Of a stretch of DNA of 64,000 bases, positions 1-8,633 are shown in pieces. The first letter of the stretch is position 1. Each line of letters starts with the position of its first letter. A program made the position numbers and the translations under genes. This stretch comes from Aminobacter sp. AP02 (GTDB lineage Bacteria > Pseudomonadota > Alphaproteobacteria > Rhizobiales > Rhizobiaceae): contig NZ_QGGX01000005.1 in assembly GCF_003148805.1 (NCBI RefSeq), forward strand, positions 186,001 through 250,000, written 5' to 3'. The notes below the pieces were generated by a model. It had not been told where the DNA came from and made no database searches. It saw only the letters and a list, made by a program, of their open reading frames with translations.

Positions 1-815
1 GATTCCTGGCCGGAGCCCACCTTGCTCAACAGGTCGTTGCCGACCGATTCCTGCCAGAAGGCGCTGCCGGTCTTGAGCGTGATCAGTACCAGCCAAGGCG
101 CGGCAACCAGCAGCGCCAAAAGGAGGCCGCCGAGAGGCTTCAGCTTGCGCAGCCAGGAGCGGTCACGGTCGAAGATGGCAATGGCGGCGATCGTCAGCAC
201 GCTCATGAACGGGATGACCGGGCCCTTGATCAGGATCGACAGACCCTGGGCCGCCCAGAACCACCAATGGGCCTTGCCCTGTGGCCTGCCTGCCTTGTGG
301 CCCAGATAGATTGTCGCCAGAGCGCCCTGGGCGAGCAAAGCGGTGGCGAGCAGCGTGGCGTCTGTCTTGGCGATGCGCGCCTCGACGCCCAGCATCAAGA
401 TGCCCATCAGGCCGAGGCCTGCAATCACACCGGCAGTTCGCCCGAACATGCGGTCGCCGATGAACGCTAGCGCCAGAACCGAGAAGGTGCCCGCGAAGAC
501 AGAGACCAGGCGGTAGACCCAGATCGGGGCGTCGCTGCCCTGGCCGCTGACAAGAACGGCGGCGGACTGCAGCCAGTAGATGCCGGCAGGCTTCTTGTAG
601 CGCGGCACGTCCTGGAAGCGGATGTCGACATAGTCGCCACTCTCGACCATCTGCTTGGTTGCCTGGACGAAACGCGATTCGTCCCGGTCTGTCGGCGGCA
701 GGGTGGAGATGCCCGGCGCGAAGGCGAACAAAGCGAGCAGTGCCAGCAGCAGATAGGTTAGCGGCGTCAACGCCTTGCGGGACGTTGCGGAGGTCTTGAG
801 TCCGGAAGTCGACAT
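1..815 (-). CDS. ArnT-like GT-C glycosyltransferase (N-terminal part)
   Basis: This is the N-terminal 271 residues of a polytopic inner-membrane glycosyltransferase; the gene continues past the left edge. The start is the ATG at 815, 8 bp after the stop of the upstream small membrane gene. Residues about 16-35 form the first membrane helix. The loop that follows carries a DRDE acidic motif and then a KKPAGIYWLQ stretch, which is the arrangement of the ArnT/PMT class (catalytic Asp in the first periplasmic loop, then 'KPP-YWL'). Enzymes of this class move a sugar from a polyprenyl-phosphate carrier to lipid A, LPS core or protein on the periplasmic side. The GT2 and LAB_N-type genes directly upstream fit that reading. 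The sugar is unknown; rhizobial RgtA-D enzymes of this type transfer galacturonic acid, so that is one possibility. Confidence 0.85.
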   Translation of the reverse strand, partial: MSTSGLKTSATSRKALTPLTYLLLALLALFAFAPGISTLPPTDRDESRFVQATKQMVESGDYVDIRFQDVPRYKKPAGIYWLQSAAVLVSGQGSDAPIWVYRLVSVFAGTFSVLALAFIGDRMFGRTAGVIAGLGLMGILMLGVEARIAKTDATLLATALLAQGALATIYLGHKAGRPQGKAHWWFWAAQGLSILIKGPVIPFMSVLTIAAIAIFDRDRSWLRKLKPLGGLLLALLVAAPWLVLITLKTGSAFWQESVGNDLLSKVGSGQE

Positions 816-823
816 GCTGGTGG

Positions 824-1153
824 TCAGTCCGTCTTGGACATGGCCAAGCGCCGCTCATTGGCGATCAACCAGAGATTGCGGATGTAGATGAACAGGCCGA
901 GTCCCTGGCCGGCGATGAAGACCGGGTCTTGCCGCTTGATGGCGTAGATGAGCAGCAACGCACCGCCGCCGAGCGAGAAGAACCAGAAGGCGATCGGCAC
1001 CACCGAGCGCTTGGCGCGTTCGGAAGCGAGCCATTGGACGACGAAGCGCATGGTGAAAAGGCCTTGCGCGATAAAGCCGAGCAGGATCCATCCGTCGAAC
1101 TGGGCGACGAAAACGTCGTGCAGCCAGGTGCCGAGTTCCGCGATGAGGTTCAT
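824..1153 (-). CDS. Small LAB_N (lipid-A-disaccharide synthase N-terminal-like) membrane protein
   Basis: The protein has 109 residues and about three hydrophobic segments. It resembles the LAB_N domain first described at the N-terminus of some LpxB proteins, seen in the FTMRFVVQW and PVFIAGQGLGLFIYIRN stretches. The ATG at 1153 was chosen over upstream starts because it overlaps the stop of the GT2 gene as ATGA, which indicates translational coupling. Proteins of this family have no established enzymatic activity when they stand alone. They are often encoded between a polyprenyl-phosphate sugar synthase and an ArnT-like transferase, as here, which suggests an accessory or carrier-flipping role, but that is inference. 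The SMR-like size would also allow a role in moving the lipid-linked sugar across the membrane. Confidence 0.8.
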   Translation of the reverse strand: MNLIAELGTWLHDVFVAQFDGWILLGFIAQGLFTMRFVVQWLASERAKRSVVPIAFWFFSLGGGALLLIYAIKRQDPVFIAGQGLGLFIYIRNLWLIANERRLAMSKTD

Positions 1154-1866
1154 TGGCCGAGCTCCGTGACCGTTGGCACCACCTTTCGGCGGCGGCGCAA
1201 CCACCACACGCCAAACAGGTCGAGGATGCCGCGCATGCCGCGATCGAGGATGCCGTAGTTGGATTTGCCATGACGGCGCGAGCGGTCGACGACATCGACA
1301 TGGACGACGCCGCGGCCTTCGCGCAGCGAAAGGGCGGGCAGATAGCGATGCCAGCCGTCGAAGAACGGCAGCTGGCGGAACAGGTCAGTGTGCAGCGCCT
1401 TGAGCCCGCAGCCCGAGTCGCGGGTGCCGTCGCGCAGGATCATCTCGCGCAGGCCGTTGGCAAAGCGCGAGGACAATTGCTTGAGCTTGGTGTCGGTGCG
1501 CTTGAGGCGCTGGCCGGCGGCGATGCCGACCGAAGGGCCCGCAGCAACCAGAGCGTCGGCGAGCTTGGGCAGATAGGCCGGATCGTTCTGGCCGTCGCCG
1601 TCCATGGTCACAACGATTTCGCCCCTGGCGGCAATGACGCCGGAACGAACAGCAGCACTTTGGCCCGCCGAGCGGTCGTGACGGATGTGGCGGAGGCGCC
1701 CTGCCGTACGGGCAAGCTCGGCAAGAACGTGCGGCGTGCTGTCGGTCGAGCCGTCGTCGACGACGATCACCTCGTAGTCGCGGCCGGCCATCGCGGCATG
1801 AACCTCGCCGACCAGGATCGGCAGGTTTTCGGCTTCGTTCTTGCACGGAATGACGATTGAAATCAT
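1150..1866 (-). CDS. GT2 polyprenyl-phosphate sugar synthase-like glycosyltransferase
   Basis: This 238-residue protein is a GT-A fold family 2 glycosyltransferase of the dolichol-phosphate-mannose synthase/ArnC type. It begins MISIVIPCKNEAENLP, the typical first strand, and carries VVDDGSTDST and the metal-binding MDGDGQNDP motif. The start at 1866 was preferred because homologous proteins begin at this strand; a 20-residue upstream extension lacks family features. Unlike ArnC it has no long C-terminal membrane domain. The likely reaction is transfer of a sugar from a nucleotide sugar to undecaprenyl or dodecaprenyl phosphate at the cytoplasmic face. It heads a three-gene coupled operon with the LAB_N-type protein and the ArnT-like transferase. 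Rhizobial RgtE (dodecaprenyl-phosphate GalA synthase) is a functional candidate, not proven by sequence alone. Confidence 0.85.
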   Translation of the reverse strand: MISIVIPCKNEAENLPILVGEVHAAMAGRDYEVIVVDDGSTDSTPHVLAELARTAGRLRHIRHDRSAGQSAAVRSGVIAARGEIVVTMDGDGQNDPAYLPKLADALVAAGPSVGIAAGQRLKRTDTKLKQLSSRFANGLREMILRDGTRDSGCGLKALHTDLFRQLPFFDGWHRYLPALSLREGRGVVHVDVVDRSRRHGKSNYGILDRGMRGILDLFGVWWLRRRRKVVPTVTELGQ

Positions 1867-1972
1867 CAGCTTGCCCGGGAAAATATGACGTCTGGATGGC
1901 GGATTGCGCGGCCTCAATAGCATCAAAGACGCGCATTTGCCACGACGGTTGCACTTTCCCTGGGGGCAAGCG

Positions 1973-3622
1973 TCAGCGCTTGTCCCTGATGTCGCTCAGC
2001 GTACGCGTCGGCGTGATCGCCTCGGGGTCGAGCTTGATCTCGATGATCGTCGGCTTGCCGCTTGAGCGCGCGCGTTCGAACGCAGGTGCGAACTCGTCGG
2101 TCTCGCGCACGGTCTCGCCATGGCCGCCATAGGCACGGGCAAGGGCCGCGAAATCCGGGTTCTTGAGGTCGGTTGCCTCGACGCGACCGGGATACTCGCG
2201 CTCCTGGTGCATGCGGATGGTGCCATAGATGCCGTTGTTGACGACGATCACGATGATCGGCAGGCCGTATTGCACGGCGGTGGCGAACTCCTGGCCGTTC
2301 ATCATGAAGCAGCCGTCGCCGGCAAAGGCAATGACCTCGCGATCGGGGAACAGGCCCTTGGCTGCGACAGCGGCCGGCGTGCCGTAGCCCATCGAGCCGG
2401 AGGTCGGTGCGCCTTGCGTGGCGAAGCGGCGGAAGCGGTGGAAGCGGTGCACCCAGGTGGCGTAATTGCCAGCGCCGTTGGTCAGGATCGCGTCCTCGGG
2501 CAGGACCTTTTCCAGCCAGTTCATGATCGGGCCCATCTGGACGGCGCCGGGGCCAGTCAGCGGCGGTGTCGACCATTCGAGATAGGCGGCGTGCAGCGCC
2601 TTGGTGGCTTCGGCCCAGACGGGCTTCGCGGCAGGCTTGCGCTTGGCGAATGCCTCGACGAAAGCGGCCGGCGAGGCGTTGATGGCCAATGTAGGGCGAT
2701 AGACGCGACCGAGTTCGCTGGTGTCGGCGTGGACGTGGACGAGTGTCTGGTCGGGGTAGGGGCTCTTGATCAGCGTGTAGTCGGACGAGGGCATTTCGCC
2801 GAAGCGGCCACCGACGAGCAGCACGAGGTCGGCTTCCTTGACCGCCTTGGCGAGCTTTGGGTTGACACCAATGCCGATGTCGCCGGCATAGTTTTCATGC
2901 AGGTGGTCGAACAGCATCTGGCGGCGGAACGAGACGCCGACAGGAAGCGCCCAGGCTTCCGAGATCTTCTTGATCCGCTCGACGGCTTCGGCGTTCCAGC
3001 GCGTGCCGCCCAGAATGACGAACGGGTTCTTCGCACTGTTGAGCAGGGCTTCGAGCTTCGAAAGCTCTTCTTCGCCGGGTCGGGTTTCGACCGGGGTCGC
3101 TGGCAGTGCCGCCGGAGCCTCGACGACGCTGGTCAGCATGTCTTCTGGCAGCGACACGATCACCGGGCCGGGACGTCCGGACATGGCGACGGCGAAGGCG
3201 CGGGTGACCAACTCGGGAATGCGCGCGGCGTCGTCGATTTCGACGACCCATTTGGCGATGTCGCCGAAGAAGCGCCTGTAGTCGACTTCCTGGAAGGCCT
3301 CGCGCTCCTTGGCGTGGCTCGCCACCTGGCCGATGAACAGGATCATCGGGATCGAATCCTGCATGGCGATATGCACGCCGGCGGAGGCGTTGGTGGCGCC
3401 GGGGCCGCGGGTGACGAAGCAGATGCCCGGCCTGCCGGTGAGGCGGCCATGGCAATCGGCCATCATCGCGGCACCGCCTTCCTGGCGGCAGACGATGCTG
3501 CGTATCCTTGAATCATGCAGCGCATCGAGCACCGCGAGATAGGATTCGCCCGGCACGCAATACATGCGGTCGACGCCATTGGCCTCAAGCGCATCGACGA
3601 TCAGTTTTCCGCCGGTCTTCAT
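1973..3622 (-). CDS. Thiamine diphosphate-dependent enzyme, acetolactate synthase-like
   Basis: The 549-residue protein has the three-domain architecture of the ThDP superfamily (pyrimidine, central and pyrophosphate domains). The activating glutamate is at about residue 48 in CRQEGGAA. The ThDP/Mg motif begins with GDG at 435-437 and ends with NN at 462-463. It is shorter than and distinct from IlvB, and there is no small regulatory subunit gene beside it. Its ATG overlaps the stop of the upstream class III CoA-transferase gene (ATGA), so the two are coupled. That pairing recalls oxalyl-CoA decarboxylase or 2-hydroxyacyl-CoA lyase systems, in which a CoA-transferase makes the acyl-CoA and a ThDP enzyme cleaves it. 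Substrate is unassigned; a generic 2-oxoacid decarboxylase or carboligase is the alternative. Confidence 0.85.
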   Translation of the reverse strand: MKTGGKLIVDALEANGVDRMYCVPGESYLAVLDALHDSRIRSIVCRQEGGAAMMADCHGRLTGRPGICFVTRGPGATNASAGVHIAMQDSIPMILFIGQVASHAKEREAFQEVDYRRFFGDIAKWVVEIDDAARIPELVTRAFAVAMSGRPGPVIVSLPEDMLTSVVEAPAALPATPVETRPGEEELSKLEALLNSAKNPFVILGGTRWNAEAVERIKKISEAWALPVGVSFRRQMLFDHLHENYAGDIGIGVNPKLAKAVKEADLVLLVGGRFGEMPSSDYTLIKSPYPDQTLVHVHADTSELGRVYRPTLAINASPAAFVEAFAKRKPAAKPVWAEATKALHAAYLEWSTPPLTGPGAVQMGPIMNWLEKVLPEDAILTNGAGNYATWVHRFHRFRRFATQGAPTSGSMGYGTPAAVAAKGLFPDREVIAFAGDGCFMMNGQEFATAVQYGLPIIVIVVNNGIYGTIRMHQEREYPGRVEATDLKNPDFAALARAYGGHGETVRETDEFAPAFERARSSGKPTIIEIKLDPEAITPTRTLSDIRDKR

Positions 3623-4794
3623 TTCGCATTCTTCTCCAGTTCGGCAAGGATTTCTGCGGTGTGTTCGCCAAGTCGCGGCGAGGGGCGGTCATAGGCGAGC
3701 GGGGTCTCCGACATGACCATCGGCGCGCGCACCGAAGGCAGCTTGTTGCCGTGGCCGTCGTCGAGGTCCATGCGCATGCCGCGCGCGATCGCCTGCGGGT
3801 CGGCGAATGCCTGGCCGATGGTGTTGATCGGGCTTGCCGGCACGCCCGCCGCTTCAAGCCTGGCAAGCAGCGTTTCGCGGTCGAAGGCGGCGAGTGCCGC
3901 GACGATCTTTTCGCGCAGCGCAACACGGTTGGCGACGCGCGCCGAATTGGTGGCGAAGAGCGGGTCGGTGGCGATGGCTTCGAGGCCGACGATGGCGCAG
4001 AATTTCTGGAACTGGCCGTCATTGCCGACCGCCAGGATGAAATGCCCGTCGCTGACCGGCAGCACCTCGTAGGGCGAGATGTTGGGATGGGCATTGCCCA
4101 TCTGCACAGGCGAATTGCCCGAGACCAGATAATTCAGGTTCTGGTTGGCGAGCACCGACATCTGGGCGTCGAACAAGGCCATGTCGACATGCTGGCCCTG
4201 GCCAGTGGCTTCGGCGTGGCGAAGCGCTGCCTGGATGGCGATGACGGAATAGAGCCCGGTGAAGATGTCGGTGACGGCAACGCCGACCTTCTGCGGCTCG
4301 CCGCCGGCTGGCCCGGTGATCGACATCAGGCCGGACATGCCCTGGACAATGAAGTCGTAGCCGGCGCGGGCGGCATAGGGGCCGCCCTGGCCGAAGCCGG
4401 TGATCGAGCAATAGACAAGCTTCGGATTGATCTTCTTCAGGCTCTCATAGTCGAGGCCGTATTTCTTGAGGCCGCCGAGCTTGAAGTTCTCGATCAGCAC
4501 GTCGGCGTCGGCGACGAGCTTGCGCACGATCTCGGCACCTTCAGGCGTCGAAAAGTCGAGCGCGATGGAGCGTTTGCCGCGATTGCAGGAATGGTAATAG
4601 GCGGCCGAGAGGTTTTCGCCGTCATGGCCGGTGACGAAGGGAGGGCCCCATTTGCGCGTGTCGTCGCCGCCGTCGGGGTTCTCCACCTTGATGACGTCGG
4701 CGCCGAGATCGGCCAGCAATTGTCCGGCCCAGGGGCCGGCGAGGATGCGGGCGAGTTCGATGACGCGGACGCCGTGAAGGGGCGGATTGCTCAT
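3619..4794 (-). CDS. Class III (CaiB/BaiF) CoA-transferase
   Basis: This is a 391-residue family III CoA-transferase, the usual length. The N-terminus GVRVIELARILAGPWAGQ and the VIKVENP motif are diagnostic. The expected catalytic aspartate is D176 in VTDIFTG, matching Asp169 of formyl-CoA transferase. The family moves CoA between two carboxylic acids through an enzyme-bound mixed anhydride, normally as an interlocked dimer in the cytosol. The gene is upstream of, and overlaps by 4 bp, the ThDP enzyme gene, so the product acyl-CoA may be the ThDP enzyme's substrate (inference). No transporter or transcription regulator accompanies the pair. The exact donor and acceptor cannot be read from sequence; racemases of the same fold are less likely given the ThDP partner. 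Confidence 0.88.
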   Translation of the reverse strand: MSNPPLHGVRVIELARILAGPWAGQLLADLGADVIKVENPDGGDDTRKWGPPFVTGHDGENLSAAYYHSCNRGKRSIALDFSTPEGAEIVRKLVADADVLIENFKLGGLKKYGLDYESLKKINPKLVYCSITGFGQGGPYAARAGYDFIVQGMSGLMSITGPAGGEPQKVGVAVTDIFTGLYSVIAIQAALRHAEATGQGQHVDMALFDAQMSVLANQNLNYLVSGNSPVQMGNAHPNISPYEVLPVSDGHFILAVGNDGQFQKFCAIVGLEAIATDPLFATNSARVANRVALREKIVAALAAFDRETLLARLEAAGVPASPINTIGQAFADPQAIARGMRMDLDDGHGNKLPSVRAPMVMSETPLAYDRPSPRLGEHTAEILAELEKNAK

Positions 4795-4875
4795 GAGGCA
4801 CCAAAATTCATTTCAAGTGGGCCCGATCTATCAGGAGTCCCGATATCCCGCCACCACGTTGCGATGGGCCAGCTG

Positions 4876-5808
4876 TCAGCGGGGAAATGTGCGGTCCAGC
4901 CAGTCGGCGAAATCGGCCATGATCGGCTCGCGGTTGATCTCGTTCAGGCTTTCGTGGCGAATCTCGGCATAAACCTTTGAAACGAGATTTGAAAAACCCA
5001 TGCGGCGCATGCGTGAAGCAAGCGCTTCGACGGCCCTGCCGCCATCGGTGGCGGGATCGCGCTCGCCGCCCACCAGATTGAACGGCATGTCCTTGCGCAC
5101 GGCAGCAAAATTTCGGTCGTCCGCACCCGCAAAGACGAGGTCAAAAATGTCGATCCACATCGACACCGATGCGTTCCAGCCGCAACGAGGGTCGGCGACA
5201 TAGGCGTCGACCTCCGCCGGATCGCGCGACAGCCAGTCGAATTCGGTGCGGGGATTGGGAACCTTCCTGGCCCAGTCGCCGAAGGTCAGTTTCGGCAGCA
5301 TGCGGGACGGCACGTCCGAGCCCAGCCGAAAGCGCTCGAAGGCAAGGATCACCTGGGCGAGGCGGCCGAGCAGGCCGGCCGAGAAATTGGCGTTCCAGAT
5401 GGCTGCGGCGGCAATGCGCCGGGGGTGGCGCAATACGAAGTTGAGCGCGATCAGCCCGCCCATCGAATGGCCGAAAATGACCACGGGCAGGCCGGGGTGC
5501 CGTTCGGCGATCAGGTCGTGCACCGCCCCGACATCGGCGAGAACATGCTCGACGCCGCCGCTATGGGCGAAACGCCCGATAGGGGCGCCGGGCGCCGATG
5601 TCGCGCCATGGCCGCGATGGTCCTGGGCATAGACGTGATAACCTAGCGCGGCGAGGAAATCGGCGAAGCGGTCGTAACGTGCTGCATGCTCGGCGAGGCC
5701 GTGGTTGATCTGCACCACGGCACGGGGAGGGTTCTCGGCATGTCTGATGTAGAGATTGAGTTTCGCGCCGGTCGGAGACTCGAGCGTTGTGATGGTATCA
5801 AATGGCAT
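4876..5808 (-). CDS. Alpha/beta hydrolase, lysophospholipase/monoacylglycerol lipase type
   Basis: The protein has 310 residues, no signal peptide, and the serine aminopeptidase S33/Hydrolase_4 fold. Visible features are the oxyanion HG motif in QINHGLAEHAARYD (about 35), the DHRGHG motif (about 63-68) and the nucleophile elbow GHSMGG with Ser115. The likely reaction is hydrolysis of a lysophospholipid or monoacylglycerol ester, as in PldB-like enzymes; substrate is not proven. A purine-rich GAGGGGGC sits before the ATG at 5808 on the minus strand. The gene is separated by 81 bp from the CoA-transferase, so it may share its transcript or read into it. It is divergent from the ABC transporter genes. 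Confidence 0.85.
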   Translation of the reverse strand: MPFDTITTLESPTGAKLNLYIRHAENPPRAVVQINHGLAEHAARYDRFADFLAALGYHVYAQDHRGHGATSAPGAPIGRFAHSGGVEHVLADVGAVHDLIAERHPGLPVVIFGHSMGGLIALNFVLRHPRRIAAAAIWNANFSAGLLGRLAQVILAFERFRLGSDVPSRMLPKLTFGDWARKVPNPRTEFDWLSRDPAEVDAYVADPRCGWNASVSMWIDIFDLVFAGADDRNFAAVRKDMPFNLVGGERDPATDGGRAVEALASRMRRMGFSNLVSKVYAEIRHESLNEINREPIMADFADWLDRTFPR

Positions 5809-5953
5809 AGTGCCCCCTCGACGACGACTGTTGAGTGAGGATCAAACGCGCGTCAAGGGTGGCGGAGCACGGCCGACAAGTGCAAGATGTCAGGAGCCGG
5901 CAGGGGCGCACTTGTTCGTTGAATGGCAGCCCATATATTCCGCTAACTCCTGA

Positions 5954-5987
5954 GCCGGAATTTCAGTTCCGGCGTCGATTTCATCGA
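5954..5987. promoter_or_regulatory. Two adjacent short palindromes before the ABC exporter genes
   Basis: GCCGGAA is followed after 6 nt by its exact complement TTCCGGC (5954-5973). TCGAT then TTC then ATCGA forms a second palindrome at 5975-5987. They lie 35-68 bp before the ATP-binding gene in the divergent gap 5809-6021. They could be leader hairpins or a regulator site. No regulator gene is adjacent, so the role is unknown. Confidence 0.35.
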
Positions 5988-6021
5988 AGTTTACCCTTTT
6001 CCCGCACCGCAAGTGGTCGTC

Positions 6022-6948
6022 ATGCAGCCGATTATTTCCGTTTCAAATCTTTCCAAGACCTATGCGTCGGGCTTTTCGGCGCTGAAGAACATCAATCTCG
6101 AGATCCGCCGCGGCGAGATATTCGCGCTGCTCGGGCCCAACGGGGCAGGCAAGACGACGCTGATCAGCATCATCTGCGGCATCGTCAACCCGTCGGAAGG
6201 CAAGGTGCTGGCCGACGGGCACGACATCATCACCGACTTTCGCGCGGCCCGCACGCGTATCGGCCTGGTGCCGCAGGAACTGACGACCGACGCCTTCGAA
6301 ACGGTGTGGGCGACAGTCAGCTTCAGCCGCGGCCTGTTCGGCAAGCCGGCCAATCCGGCCCATATCGAAAAGATCCTCAGGGACCTGTCGCTGTGGGACA
6401 AGAAGGACAGCAAGATCATTACCTTGTCAGGCGGCATGAAGCGCCGCGTGATGATTGCCAAGGCGCTGTCGCACGAACCGCAGATACTGTTCCTTGACGA
6501 GCCGACGGCGGGCGTCGACGTCGAGCTCAGGCGCGACATGTGGGAGGTGGTGCGCCTGCTGCGCGAGACTGGCGTCACCATCATCCTGACGACGCACTAC
6601 ATCGAAGAGGCCGAGCAGATGGCCGACCGGGTCGGCGTCATTAGCAACGGCGAGATCATCCTGGTCGAGGAAAAGGCCGAGCTTATGCACAAGCTTGGCC
6701 GCAAGCAGCTGACGCTACAGCTGCAAAACCCGCTGGAACACGTGCCGCCCGGCCTGGCTGTCCATGGGCTGGACCTGTCCGAGGACGGGCACGAGCTTGT
6801 CTATACCTACGACACTCAAGGCGAGCGCACTGGAATCACGACCCTGCTCAAAGACCTAAACAAGGCCGGAATCCGTTTCAGGGACCTGCAGACCAAGCAG
6901 AGTTCGCTGGAAGAGATTTTCGTCCATCTGGTGAGTGAACGGCGATGA
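6022..6948 (+). CDS. ABC-2 type exporter, ATP-binding protein
   Basis: The protein has about 308 residues, with Walker A GPNGAGKT at about 38-45, signature LSGGM at 135-139, Walker B ILFLDEP at 155-161 and the switch histidine in [10 protein letters not shown]. It belongs to the CcmA/NodI-like ATPases that pair with ABC-2 permeases for lipid-linked sugar, polysaccharide or drug export. The C-terminal 80 residues form the extra domain common in this group. The ATG at 6022 is preferred; an in-frame GTG at 6013 adds three residues, and neither has a strong Shine-Dalgarno. Its stop overlaps the permease start (ATGA), so the two subunits are co-translated. NodIJ is related, but no nod genes are nearby, so a housekeeping exporter is more likely. 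Confidence 0.9.
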   Translation: MQPIISVSNLSKTYASGFSALKNINLEIRRGEIFALLGPNGAGKTTLISIICGIVNPSEGKVLADGHDIITDFRAARTRIGLVPQELTTDAFETVWATVSFSRGLFGKPANPAHIEKILRDLSLWDKKDSKIITLSGGMKRRVMIAKALSHEPQILFLDEPTAGVDVELRRDMWEVVRLLRETGVTIILTTHYIEEAEQMADRVGVISNGEIILVEEKAELMHKLGRKQLTLQLQNPLEHVPPGLAVHGLDLSEDGHELVYTYDTQGERTGITTLLKDLNKAGIRFRDLQTKQSSLEEIFVHLVSERR

Positions 6949-7706
6949 ACTTTTACGCGATCCGCGCAATCTACCTTTTTGAAATGGCGCGCACCTGGCG
7001 TACGCTGCTGCAAAGCATCGTTTCGCCCGTCGTCTCGACCTCGCTCTATTTCGTCGTCTTTGGCGCTGCCATCGGCTCACGCATCAGCGAAATCAACGGC
7101 ATCAGCTATGGCGCGTTCATCGTGCCAGGGTTGATCATGCTGTCGCTGCTCACCCAAAGCATCTCCAATGCGTCTTTCGGCATCTATTTCCCGAAATTCG
7201 TCGGCACGATCTATGAGCTTCTGTCGGCGCCGGTATCCTATCTGGAGATCGTCATCTCCTATGTCGGGGCGGCGGCATCGAAGTCGATCCTCCTTGGCCT
7301 GATCATCCTGGCCACCGCCGCGCTGTTCGTGCCGCTGCAGATACAGCACCCGGTGTGGATGCTGGTGTTTCTGGTGCTGACGGCTGTCACATTCAGCCTG
7401 TTTGGCTTCATCATCGGCATCTGGGCCGGCAGCTTCGAGCAGCTGCAGCTGGTGCCGCTCCTGATCGTAACCCCGCTGACGTTTCTGGGAGGCAGCTTCT
7501 ATTCCATCGACATGCTGCCGCCATTCTGGCGCACCGTGTCGCTGTTCAACCCAGTGGTGTACCTGGTCAGTGGCTTTCGCTGGAGCTTCTTCGGCATCTC
7601 CGACGTCAATGTCGGCATCAGCCTTGCAATGACGCTGGTGTTCCTTGCAGCCTGCCTGATCGCAGTCTGGTGGATATTCAGGACCGGCTGGCGCATCAAG
7701 GCGTAG
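6945..7706 (+). CDS. ABC-2 type transporter permease
   Basis: This 253-residue integral membrane protein has about six hydrophobic helices. It carries the ABC-2 family signature region near the end, around [19 protein letters not shown] and the following [12 protein letters not shown]. It forms the membrane channel for the ATPase encoded immediately upstream (4-bp overlap). Family members export polysaccharides, lipids or toxic compounds; the substrate cannot be told here. The gene ends 9 bp before the convergent CDF-family gene, leaving little room for a separate terminator. Confidence 0.9.
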   Translation: MNFYAIRAIYLFEMARTWRTLLQSIVSPVVSTSLYFVVFGAAIGSRISEINGISYGAFIVPGLIMLSLLTQSISNASFGIYFPKFVGTIYELLSAPVSYLEIVISYVGAAASKSILLGLIILATAALFVPLQIQHPVWMLVFLVLTAVTFSLFGFIIGIWAGSFEQLQLVPLLIVTPLTFLGGSFYSIDMLPPFWRTVSLFNPVVYLVSGFRWSFFGISDVNVGISLAMTLVFLAACLIAVWWIFRTGWRIKA

Positions 7707-7715
7707 AGGCGCGTA

Positions 7716-8633
7716 TTACTCAGCCCATTCCTTGTCGGCGGTGAAGGCGATCGTCAGCCAGCGATCGGGACCTTCATCGCCGAGGGCGTCGCCGATCTCG
7801 TCGCGCAGGCCGTCCCATTCCTCGATGGATTTGGCCGGCAGGCCGGGTGGTACGATGAAGTACAGCTCGATCTGCGTCAGGCGGCCGACCTTGGCGACAT
7901 AGGCGCGATAAGAAACAAAGCCATGTTTCGCAACGGTTGCCCGCGCGATCTCGTCTACATGCGCCTTCAGCGTTTCCGGTGTGATCAGCAAGATATCCGA
8001 AAACGCCTGGCGTACAGTGGCGACGGGCATGGGGATGATGATCAGGCACACCAGTGCCAGCACGGCAGGGTCGACATAGGGCGCGATCCAGGCAAGCTTG
8101 GTGCCTTCAAGCAGGCTGCCACCGACGAAGGCAACCAGCAGTGCCGCGGTGATACCGCCGGACATCATCCAGGCCGTAACGTCGAGCGTGACGAAGTCCG
8201 ACTGGATCGTCCGGTTCGCGCGGCTGCCGATGAGTGCCATGGTCAGGCAGGCAGCGAGCGTCACCGCCGCGTAAATGATGGCATAGTCGAATTCGAGCTG
8301 ATGGCCGCCGGCAAGCAGGTTGGCGATGGCATTGATCAGGGCGTAGATGGACACGCTCATCAGGACGATGCCGTTCATGCCCAGTACGATCGGCTCCAGG
8401 TGCCAGAAGCCGAGGGAAAAGCGCTTGTGAAGCCGGCGGTTGTGGGTGGCATTGCTTGTGATGAGGCGCGCAACGACCAGCGCCAGTATCGTCATGGTCG
8501 CATCTGCTAGTGAATACGCCCCGTCGAAGGCGATCGAGAAAGAACCGCTCAGTACGCCGAAGACAATGCCGAAAACCGCCACAACGAAGGTCACGGCGAT
8601 AGAGATTCGAAGGACGCTGGTTTCAGTGAACAT
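7716..8633 (-). CDS. CDF (cation diffusion facilitator)-family membrane protein, divergent
   Basis: The 305-residue protein has about six membrane helices and a C-terminal cytosolic domain, as in zinc/iron CDF transporters. The loop motif FSLGFWHLEP (about 72-81) matches the conserved 'FGYGRLEP' and supports the family. The first metal site is altered: where YiiP-type proteins have D/H-x3-D, here the residues are Y40-S-L-A-D44. In helix five the canonical His/Asp pair is not evident (TLDVTAWMMSGG). It may therefore transport another ion, use other ligands, or not transport metal. The start at 8633 is preferred over one 22 residues upstream because that extension looks non-coding. It is convergent with the ABC genes. 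Confidence 0.8.
   Translation of the reverse strand: MFTETSVLRISIAVTFVVAVFGIVFGVLSGSFSIAFDGAYSLADATMTILALVVARLITSNATHNRRLHKRFSLGFWHLEPIVLGMNGIVLMSVSIYALINAIANLLAGGHQLEFDYAIIYAAVTLAACLTMALIGSRANRTIQSDFVTLDVTAWMMSGGITAALLVAFVGGSLLEGTKLAWIAPYVDPAVLALVCLIIIPMPVATVRQAFSDILLITPETLKAHVDEIARATVAKHGFVSYRAYVAKVGRLTQIELYFIVPPGLPAKSIEEWDGLRDEIGDALGDEGPDRWLTIAFTADKEWAE

Noticed and set aside
1973-3622. Firm assignment as acetolactate synthase IlvB or oxalyl-CoA decarboxylase
   Set aside because: No regulatory subunit gene supports IlvB, and the N-terminal residues do not clearly match Oxc. Only the superfamily is safe.
2120-4980. Two long plus-strand frames (463 and 490 codons) antisense to the ThDP and CoA-transferase genes
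   Set aside because: Both minus-strand genes show catalytic motifs and a coupled ATGA junction. The plus-strand frames are compositional shadows.
6022-7706. Nodulation factor exporter NodIJ
   Set aside because: The families are related, but there is no nod gene or nod box nearby and the surroundings are housekeeping.
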